DNA of 64,000 nucleotides from Rothia nasimurium (GTDB lineage: Bacteria > Actinomycetota > Actinomycetes > Actinomycetales > Micrococcaceae). Location of the stretch: positions 90,406 to 154,405 of the forward strand of contig NZ_CAKMSS010000006.1 in NCBI RefSeq assembly GCF_928382285.1, given 5' to 3'. Within the stretch, counting starts at the first letter, position 1, and each line of letters opens with the position of its first letter. This document shows, piece after piece, positions 25,703 through 32,585 of the stretch. Under the pieces are notes generated by a model. It made no database searches and was not told the origin of the DNA. It saw only the letters and a program-made list of their open reading frames with translations. Made by a program: the position numbers and the translations under genes.

Positions 25703-27469
25703 ATGGCCACCGCGCAAACACCCGGCAGGATCACCACCGGCGGCCACACAGCCGATATCTACACGGTCAAGCCCTTCGGCCTGCTGGCAGTGATGGTGGA
25801 CTGCCGCACCCTCGAAAACGCCCTACACCTGCACGGGCACCTGCAGCAGCACCCGGCTCAGGGTCAGGTTGAGCTGGTCCCGGCGGCTCAGACCGTGCTC
25901 GTCCGCTTTGCTACTGCCGAGCAGGCCGCTGCCTTTCTTACAGCGCCCAACCTGCCGCAGGCGTCCGGCGATGTGCGCACCCACGGGCGCGCCGTGACCA
26001 TTCCAGTGGTCTACGATGGCCAGGACCTCGCGGACGTCGCAACCCACCTGGGCATCAGCGAGCAGGCGGTTATCTACGCCCACACCACCGGCCACTGGTC
26101 GGTGGCTTTCGCCGGTTTCGCCCCCGGCTTCTTCTACCTGCACCGGCACGATAATGTGCTGGATGTTCCGCGACGAGCCACCCCGCGCACCTCGGTGCCT
26201 GCCGGGGCGGTGGGTCTGGCCGGGGACTTCTCGGGCATCTACCCCCGCACCTCCCCCGGCGGCTGGCAGCTGATCGGTCACACCAATGCGCCCCTCTGGG
26301 ACCTCACCCAGAACCCGCCAGCCCTGCTAGAGCCGGGCATGCAGGTGCAGTTCGAGGCGGTGCGGGAGCTTATTTCTCTTGAGCATAAGGACGCCCCCGT
26401 CCACCCCGCTGAGGCCGGGCAGGTGCCTGCCCGACCCGTACTTGAGGTGAAGACGCCGGGGCTACAGACTCTCTTCCAAGACGGGGGACGAGCCGGACTA
26501 ACCCACTGGGGCGTCTCCCCCTCTGGGCCTGCTGACCGGGCTGCGGCAGCAGAAGCTAACCGTTTGGTCGGTAATTCGGCTGCTGCCACCGTGCTCGAAA
26601 ACCTCGCTGGCGGGCTGAAACTGACTGCCCTGGCCGATGTGGAGCTAGCCCTGACGGGGGCAGATACCCCGGCACAGATTACCGAGGACACCCCTGAGCA
26701 GGTCACAGATCCCGCAGAAGGTTCAGTCCCGGCGGCAAAGACTCCCCTGACTGTGCCTTCCTACGCCCCCTTTGCCCTGAAACCCGGGCAGACCCTCACC
26801 CTGGGCGCACCGGCCCGAGGCTTACGCACCTATCTGGCAGTACGCGGAGGGCTTGCCGCTAGAACCGAAGCGGCAAGCGCCTCCCGCGATACTCTGGCTA
26901 GTCTAGGCCCCGAACCTCTCACCGCGGGCGAACGGCTCTCCCTCGCCAACCCGCCCGTAGCGGTGGTGGCTGATCCCGCGCCAGCTCTGCCCCTGCCGGA
27001 GCCGGGCACTGTATTGACAGTGCGAGCGCTGCCCGGGCCACGTGAGGACTGGTTTACCCCCGAATCCCTGGGTAGGTTTACCGATGTGACCTGGGAAGTC
27101 TCCCAGTCCAGTGACCGTATCGGGGTCAGGCTGATCTTGGCTGACGCTGTGCAGGGAGCCCCGCTGGGCCAGGACGTCCCGAGCACCCCCACCGACGGGG
27201 CCACAGATACCCAGCCCACCGACGTCCTCACCCGGGCTGTAACCCGGGAGCTGCCCAGCGAGGGCATGGTGGCCGGGGCGATTCAGGTGCCGCCGAGCGG
27301 TGAGCCCGTGGTCTTCTTGGCCGACCACCCGGTCACCGGCGGCTACCCCGTGATCGCCACGGTTCACCCGGCTGACCTGCGCCTACTGGCCCAGGCCCCG
27401 CCCGGCGCCCGCCTGCGCTTCACCCTGCTAACCCCACTCCAGACCGCCCCTACCCCGACCGAAAAGTGA
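25703..27469 (+). CDS. fused 5-oxoprolinase subunits B and C (KipI-KipA, AHS1-AHS2)
   Basis: A 588-residue fusion. Residues about 10-215 form the PxpB/KipI (AHS1) domain with FAGFAPGFFYL and VPRRATPRTSVPAGAVGLAGD. After a short linker the PxpC/KipA (AHS2) domain runs from VKTPGLQTLFQDGGRAGLTHWGV to the end, with GLRTYLAVRGGL and a late SSDRIGVRL. The start at 25703 follows GAGAGG; a longer ATG at 25601 would add a Gln/Pro-rich tail. The same two domains form the carboxyltransferase part of urea carboxylase. The gene overlaps or abuts the biotin carboxylase gene. Confidence 0.9.
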   Translation: MATAQTPGRITTGGHTADIYTVKPFGLLAVMVDCRTLENALHLHGHLQQHPAQGQVELVPAAQTVLVRFATAEQAAAFLTAPNLPQASGDVRTHGRAVTIPVVYDGQDLADVATHLGISEQAVIYAHTTGHWSVAFAGFAPGFFYLHRHDNVLDVPRRATPRTSVPAGAVGLAGDFSGIYPRTSPGGWQLIGHTNAPLWDLTQNPPALLEPGMQVQFEAVRELISLEHKDAPVHPAEAGQVPARPVLEVKTPGLQTLFQDGGRAGLTHWGVSPSGPADRAAAAEANRLVGNSAAATVLENLAGGLKLTALADVELALTGADTPAQITEDTPEQVTDPAEGSVPAAKTPLTVPSYAPFALKPGQTLTLGAPARGLRTYLAVRGGLAARTEAASASRDTLASLGPEPLTAGERLSLANPPVAVVADPAPALPLPEPGTVLTVRALPGPREDWFTPESLGRFTDVTWEVSQSSDRIGVRLILADAVQGAPLGQDVPSTPTDGATDTQPTDVLTRAVTRELPSEGMVAGAIQVPPSGEPVVFLADHPVTGGYPVIATVHPADLRLLAQAPPGARLRFTLLTPLQTAPTPTEK

Positions 27470-27477
27470 GCCCCCGC

Positions 27478-29286
27478 ATGCGTAAAGTTCTTGTTGCCAA
27501 CCGTGGCGAAATTGCCGTCCGTATTATTGGTGCTTGCGCCGCCCAGGGTATCGCGTCGGTGGCGGTCTACGCCGATTCGGACGCCGAGGCCCTGCACACC
27601 GCCCTGGCCGATGAGGCCTACGCCCTGGAGGGCACCGGCGCAGCCGAAACCTACCTGGATATTGAGAAGGTCCTGGCGGTTGCGGTGACCTCGGGGGCTA
27701 CCGACGTTCACCCCGGCTATGGTTTTTTGGCGGAGAACGCCGACTTTGCCCGCGCTGTAATCGCTGCGGGGCTGACCTGGATTGGCCCTGCCCCCGAGAC
27801 TATCGAGGCCCTGGGCGATAAGGTTAAGGCCCGCGAGCTGGCCCAGGCGGTGGGAGCTCCCCTGGCACCCGGGTCGGACGGCCCCGTCGCCTCCCCCGAA
27901 GAGGCCCGTACCTTTGCCCAGGAACACGGCCTGCCCTCCATCATCAAGGCTGCCCACGGCGGCGGCGGGCGCGGTATGCGTATCGTGCGGGAACTGGGCG
28001 AGGTTGAGGACGCCTTCGTCGCAGCTTCGCGGGAGGCTGTAGCTGCCTTCGGCAACGGGGAGTGCTTCATTGAGCGTTTCCTAGAGAAACCCCGCCACGT
28101 GGAGGCCCAGGTGGCTGCTGATTCCCACGGCAATGTGGTGGTGGTGGGCACCCGCGACTGCTCTTTGCAGCGCCGTAATCAGAAGCTGATTGAGGAGGCC
28201 CCTGCCCCCTTCCTCACCGAAGAGCAGCGGGCCCAGATTGAGCGGGCGTCCGCTGAGATTTTCCGGGCTGCCGGGTATGTGGGTGTGGGTACCGCCGAGT
28301 TTATGGTGGCCCTTGATGGCACCATTTCCTTCCTGGAAGTCAACACCCGTATTCAAGTGGAGCACCCGGTCACTGAGGAGGTCACCGGCGTTGACCTGGT
28401 GGCCCTGCAGCTTGATATCGCGGCGGGTAAGCCCCTGCCCTTTACTGAGACTCCTGAGCCGGTTGGTCACGCCTTTGAGTTCCGTATCAATGCAGAGGAC
28501 CCGGCCCGGGGCTTCCTGCCTGCCGCCGGCCGCATTGAGTCCATGACCGTACCCTCTGGCCCCGGGATTCGCTGGGACGCCGGGGTGCGCCCAGGTTCTG
28601 TGGTCAGCGGGGAGTTCGATTCCATGCTGGCCAAGCTGATTGTCACCGGCCCGACCCGCGAGGTGGCCCTGCGCAGGGCCCGCTTTGCCCTGGCCCAGAT
28701 GGATATTGCCGGGGTGGCGACCGTGCTGCCCTTTGACCGGCAGGTGCTTGAAGCACCCGCCTTTACCTCTGAGGGCGGAGATTTCGGGGTCTACACCACC
28801 TGGATTGAGGACGTCTTCCTCACCTCCCTTGCCCAGGGCGAGGACGCCGCCACCACCTCTACAAGCACCGAGGCTGGGGGCGGGGCGCAGGCGTCCTACC
28901 GTCAGCCCCTGCTGCCGGTGGGGGCCAGCGTTTTCCCGGGCACCGGTATCACCCGCTTTACCCTGGAAATTGACGGCACCCCGCACCGGGTGGGCCTGCC
29001 CGATTCGGTGTTTGCTTCACTGGGTTCAGGTGCGGACGCCGCCACCCCCGCCAGCGGGCAGGAGCAGGCGGGTGCCGGGCAGGTACTAGCCCCTATGGGT
29101 GGGGCCCTGCTCAAGTACACCGTGGCTGTGGGCGATGAGGTTGCCGCAGGGGATCAGGTAGCCCTGCTGGAGGCTATGAAGACCGAGGTGCCAGTGCTGG
29201 CTGAAGCCGCCGGGACCGTGGCTGAGCTGCCCGCCCAGGTAGGCGAGCGCCTAGCGGCAGGTGAGGTGCTGGTGGTCTTCGGATAA
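27478..29286 (+). CDS. biotin carboxylase with fused biotin carboxyl carrier domain
   Basis: A 602-residue protein. Residues 1-445 are an ATP-grasp biotin carboxylase: VLVANRGEIAVRI at the start, the ATP-binding HGGGGRGMRIV, FIERFLEKPRHVEAQV and the catalytic EVNTRIQVEHPVTE. The last 75 residues are a biotinyl domain with EAMKTEV, Lys568 being the biotin site. The ATG at 27478 matches the usual family start; a GTG at 27466 overlaps the pxpBC stop. It differs from fatty-acid AccA3 in context, since no acyl-CoA carboxyltransferase is nearby. Its partner is probably the upstream AHS1-AHS2 protein. Confidence 0.9.
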   Translation: MRKVLVANRGEIAVRIIGACAAQGIASVAVYADSDAEALHTALADEAYALEGTGAAETYLDIEKVLAVAVTSGATDVHPGYGFLAENADFARAVIAAGLTWIGPAPETIEALGDKVKARELAQAVGAPLAPGSDGPVASPEEARTFAQEHGLPSIIKAAHGGGGRGMRIVRELGEVEDAFVAASREAVAAFGNGECFIERFLEKPRHVEAQVAADSHGNVVVVGTRDCSLQRRNQKLIEEAPAPFLTEEQRAQIERASAEIFRAAGYVGVGTAEFMVALDGTISFLEVNTRIQVEHPVTEEVTGVDLVALQLDIAAGKPLPFTETPEPVGHAFEFRINAEDPARGFLPAAGRIESMTVPSGPGIRWDAGVRPGSVVSGEFDSMLAKLIVTGPTREVALRRARFALAQMDIAGVATVLPFDRQVLEAPAFTSEGGDFGVYTTWIEDVFLTSLAQGEDAATTSTSTEAGGGAQASYRQPLLPVGASVFPGTGITRFTLEIDGTPHRVGLPDSVFASLGSGADAATPASGQEQAGAGQVLAPMGGALLKYTVAVGDEVAAGDQVALLEAMKTEVPVLAEAAGTVAELPAQVGERLAAGEVLVVFG

Positions 29287-29292
29287 AAGAAG

Positions 29293-29325
29293 TCCCCGCG
29301 TTCATGAGCGAATGCGGGGATTTAA
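29293..29325 (+). terminator. terminator of the pxp-carboxylase operon
   Basis: TCCCCGCGTTC / GAATGCGGGGA (one wobble) followed by TTTAAACTT. Confidence 0.65.
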
Positions 29326-29462
29326 ACTTCATTCAAAAATACCTGGGTCACTTTTATAACCAACATAGCAAGTTGGCGGCCCGGTTTCTGGTTAAAGCCT
29401 ACGCGCGCACAATAGGAGAATCAATAGAACATATTTTCTAAGATGCAGGTTACTATCTATAC

Positions 29463-30272
29463 ATGACCTACCCTTTTGAAGCTCATATGGCTCCTGCCCG
29501 ATTTGCTTCCTACGCTTCATGGAGCCCGAATAGAGAGGCGCAGAGAGCGCTTTATCTGTGGAATATCGAGCTAGCCCAGGCCCTCAATACGACGCTAGGT
29601 CACGTCGAAGTTTTCTTGAGACACGCTATCGATACTCAACTGCGCACTTGGAATTCACAGCAACCGTACTTAGATCCCATGCCTGAAGTTCACCCTCGTG
29701 ACCCCAGATATCGATACGGTGGAGCTAGCGAGGAGTGGTTAAAGCACCCCGCCAAAGAATTAGCCACACTTATCATCACCGGCCGAGGCAGAAAAACTTC
29801 CCCTTACGATACGGCCTACCAGCGAGCTGTTGCTGACCAAAGTAACCGAATTGCTACCCACCCCAGATACGGCCACACGGTTAACTACGACGACATTCTC
29901 GCTCATACAACCCTGGGGCTTTGGGGACGCCTCTTACCTGACGCGAGATATAGAAGCGACTCTTCTCATCCAAGGTATCTGAGCCGCGACAAGCAGAGAA
30001 TACGCGACGCACAGATCAAACTCTGGAATGAAAGTATCAAATATGCCTTTCCCCACCAGAACGCCTATCCGTACCTCATCTCTCATCGAGTCAACCAAGT
30101 AAGTACCGCTCGAAACCGCATAGCTCATCAAGAAAGCCTGCTCAACGTCGATGTTAAAAAGGTCTTCCGTTCCGCTGTCCGCCTGACTCAGGCTATCGAT
30201 CCGGCACTTGGAAGCTGGGTAGCTGGCACTTCTCGTGTTATGCAGGTCTACACCCAAAAACCCTATGGATAG
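29463..30272 (+). CDS. Abi-like protein with HEPN ribonuclease motif
   Basis: A 269-residue protein of the Abi/CAAX-unrelated Abi-like group. Near its C-terminus R217-N-R-I-A-H222 fits the RNxxxH (Rx4-6H) active site of HEPN ribonucleases, in the same place as in Abi family proteins that act in abortive infection or toxin systems. The N-terminal part contains helix-rich segments such as ALYLWNIELAQALNTTLGHVEVFLRHAID. Base composition looks lower in GC than its neighbours, and the gene stands alone between a terminator and the GntR gene, interrupting the pxp region, which suggests acquisition. No antitoxin gene is visible. Function as a defence gene is inferred. Confidence 0.8.
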   Translation: MTYPFEAHMAPARFASYASWSPNREAQRALYLWNIELAQALNTTLGHVEVFLRHAIDTQLRTWNSQQPYLDPMPEVHPRDPRYRYGGASEEWLKHPAKELATLIITGRGRKTSPYDTAYQRAVADQSNRIATHPRYGHTVNYDDILAHTTLGLWGRLLPDARYRSDSSHPRYLSRDKQRIRDAQIKLWNESIKYAFPHQNAYPYLISHRVNQVSTARNRIAHQESLLNVDVKKVFRSAVRLTQAIDPALGSWVAGTSRVMQVYTQKPYG

Positions 30273-30390
30273 CGGGTCTTGTCACGCTGAGTGCCCGCGC
30301 TACATCAGCGAACTTCTGCACCTACCCGCATCCCCAGGGGCGGGGCTGGGCGCTTAACTGCCGTGGGTTCTTGCTCGGTAGAATGAAACG

Positions 30391-31077
30391 GTGAATCCCG
30401 AGACTACCAGCATCGATACTGCCCTTTCCCTGGCAGAGATTGCCCGCACCCGGCCGAGCCATGCCCAGGCGACCGACTGGGTAGCAGAGACCCTTCGCAC
30501 TGCCATGGACGCCGGCGCCCTGGCCCCCGGTTCCAAGCTCACCGAGGAGCACCTGGCTGCTACTATGGGGGTCTCCCGCAACACCCTGCGAGCGGCTTTC
30601 ACCCTGCTGGAGGCCCAGAACCTGGTTAAGCGCGTTCCTAATCGGGGGGTTTTTGTGGCTAAGCCCGGCCCGGAACAGGTGGCCGATTTATTTATTGAGC
30701 GCTGGGCGATTCAGGCTGCTGCCCTTGATGTAGCAGCTACCGGCCCTATCCCCCTGGCCCACCGAGCCCTAGCCCGGGCTGAGGAGGCCCGGGAGCGCGG
30801 GTCGGTCGCGGGCATGGCGGGGGCCAACCAGGATTTTCACCGAGCCCTGGTCGATCATGCAGGCTCCGCTCGCCTGACCCAGGCAATGTCGCGCATCCTA
30901 GCTGAAATGCGTCTGCTCTTCTTTTCTCAGGTGACAGTGCCGGGCTTCCACGCCCCCTATGTGGAGCGCAACGCCCACCTCTTGAACCTGGTCGAATCAG
31001 GTCAGCGAGAGGCCGCCCGCGCCTACCTGCGGGACTACCTGGCGGAGTCCCGCAACTACTTCACCCAGGGTTTTTAA
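30391..31077 (+). CDS. GntR-family (FCD) regulator
   Basis: A 228-residue regulator with a GTG start. Residues about 25-90 are the GntR winged helix (LTEEHLAATMGVSRNTLRAAF), and residues about 95-220 are an FCD effector domain with metal-site candidates Asp/His in NQDFHRALVDHAG and the C-terminal RNAHLLNLVESGQ. FCD regulators sense carboxylic acids, which fits control of the flanking 5-oxoproline genes. It faces the transporter gene convergently with a strong terminator between them. Confidence 0.88.
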   Translation: MNPETTSIDTALSLAEIARTRPSHAQATDWVAETLRTAMDAGALAPGSKLTEEHLAATMGVSRNTLRAAFTLLEAQNLVKRVPNRGVFVAKPGPEQVADLFIERWAIQAAALDVAATGPIPLAHRALARAEEARERGSVAGMAGANQDFHRALVDHAGSARLTQAMSRILAEMRLLFFSQVTVPGFHAPYVERNAHLLNLVESGQREAARAYLRDYLAESRNYFTQGF

Positions 31078-31082
31078 AGTCA

Positions 31083-31135
31083 GGACGCCCCCGCCCCGCC
31101 TTTCGTGGTGAAAGGTGAGGCGGGGGCGTCCTTGT
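31083..31135. terminator. bidirectional terminator with GGACGCC arms
   Basis: 13-bp perfect arms GGACGCCCCCGCC (31083-31095) and GGCGGGGGCGTCC (31119-31131), followed by TTGTT, between converging genes. Confidence 0.75.
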
Positions 31136-31163
31136 TACCCACGGCTGGGGCAGACCCGGGGGC

Positions 31164-32399
31164 TTAGCCTGCCCAGAGGGCGGCGATACCGCTGAGGGAC
31201 TTGTAGCCCAGGTAGATGGTCAGCAGCCAGGAAATCCAGCCGATTACGATAAGCCAGACGGGGTAGCGGTAGCCGCCCAGCAGGGTTTTGGCGCGGAAGG
31301 TTGCCACGAAGAGAAGCACCGCAAAACCTACCGGCAGGATGAGGCCGTTGACGGCACCTGCCACGATTAGCAGGGTGGCGGGGGCCTTGCCCGCAACGAT
31401 GAAGACGACGGTTGAGACGACGATGAAGCCGATGGTCAGGGTGTTCTTGACGGTTACGGAAGTCTTGGCGGTGGTCAGGAAGGACACCGAGGTAAAGGCC
31501 GCACCGATGACGGACGAGATTGCTGCGCCCCAGAGAATCAGACCGAAGAGGCGGGTTCCAATTTCACCGGCGGCGATGCCGAAGGCCTGACCGGCGATGG
31601 ACTTGTCGGTATCGAGGGCTACGCCGGTAGCGACCACGCCCAGAATGGCGAGGAAAAGTAGGAAGCGCATGATGCCGGTGATGACGATGCCGGTGACGGA
31701 TGAGCGGGAGATGTCCTTGACGTACTCGGGGCCGTGGATACCGGCGTCCAGCATGCGGTGGGCACCGGCGTAGGTGATGTAACCGCCCACGGTGCCGCCG
31801 ACCAGGGTGGTGATGACGGTGAAGTTCACTTCACTGGGAATAACGGTGTTCTTGAGGGCCTCACCGACGGGTGGGTTGGAGACAATCGCGACGTAGAGGG
31901 TTGCCAGAATCATGACGGCGCCGAGTACCACGACGATGCGGTCCAGGGCGACGCCGGCTCGCTTGGAAAGGAAGACACCGATAGCGAGGGCGGCGGTGAT
32001 GATGCCGCCGGTGGTGGCGTCCATGCCGAGCATGGAGTTGAGGCCCAGGCCGCCGCCGGCGACGTTACCGACGTTGAAGACGAAGCCGCCGAGGGCTACC
32101 AGGATAGCGAGGAAGATGCCGAGGCCAGGAAGGACGGAGTTAGCAAGTTCCTGGGCTTTCATGCCGGAGACGCCAATAACGCGCCAGACATTGAGCTGCA
32201 CGGCGATGTCGATGAGGATCGATACCAGAATCGCGAAGGCGAAGGCTGCGCCCATCTGGTAGGTGAACTGGCCGGTCTGGGTGATGAAGCCGGGGCCGAT
32301 GGCACTGGTGGCCATGAGGAAGAGGGAGCCGAGCAGAGCTGTACGGCGCCCCTTGGCGGCCTGGTCTTTGGGGGTGATCAGGGCGTTTGCGTCTGCCAT
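31164..32399 (-). CDS. NRAMP-fold transporter lacking metal motifs (YcsG-like)
   Basis: A 411-residue membrane protein of the NRAMP family with about eleven helices. The canonical helix-1 motif DPGN is replaced: GPGFITQTGQFTYQM aligns so that TYQM stands at DPGN. The helix-6 MPH motif is also missing (GGYITYAGAHRM). In Bacillus the related gene ycsG lies in the ycsF-kipI-kipA operon, so a role in 5-oxoproline or organic-substrate uptake, not metal transport, is more likely. The start at 32399 has AAGGAG upstream; an in-frame start eight codons earlier is weaker. Confidence 0.85.
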   Translation of the reverse strand: MADANALITPKDQAAKGRRTALLGSLFLMATSAIGPGFITQTGQFTYQMGAAFAFAILVSILIDIAVQLNVWRVIGVSGMKAQELANSVLPGLGIFLAILVALGGFVFNVGNVAGGGLGLNSMLGMDATTGGIITAALAIGVFLSKRAGVALDRIVVVLGAVMILATLYVAIVSNPPVGEALKNTVIPSEVNFTVITTLVGGTVGGYITYAGAHRMLDAGIHGPEYVKDISRSSVTGIVITGIMRFLLFLAILGVVATGVALDTDKSIAGQAFGIAAGEIGTRLFGLILWGAAISSVIGAAFTSVSFLTTAKTSVTVKNTLTIGFIVVSTVVFIVAGKAPATLLIVAGAVNGLILPVGFAVLLFVATFRAKTLLGGYRYPVWLIVIGWISWLLTIYLGYKSLSGIAALWAG

Positions 32400-32514
32400 G
32401 TCTCTCCTTGGGGGTGCGGGCACGCGACGGGGGCGTCATAGTGCGTGCTAGGTCATAGACATAGATTACACAATTGTTGAACAATCGCAAGAGGAGAGCT
32501 CGCGCACGTGCCAT

Positions 32515-32565
32515 CTTAAAAGTGCAACTGCCCGTCACTTAGTGAAGGGCAGTTGCACTTTTAAG
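32515..32565. terminator. 51-bp near-perfect palindrome
   Basis: 19-bp perfect arms (32515-32533 and 32547-32565) beginning CTTAAAAGTGCAACTGCCC, with an inner TCACT/AGTGA pair, so almost the whole 51 bp can fold. It lies after the surface-protein gene that ends at 32586 (minus strand). Part of the arm recurs at 42167. Confidence 0.7.
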
Positions 32566-32585
32566 GGGGCGGGTTCAGCAGGGGG

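Noticed and set aside
28081..28986. 301-codon open frame on the minus strand over the biotin carboxylase
   Set aside because: Shadow of a highly conserved ATP-grasp domain; no start signal.
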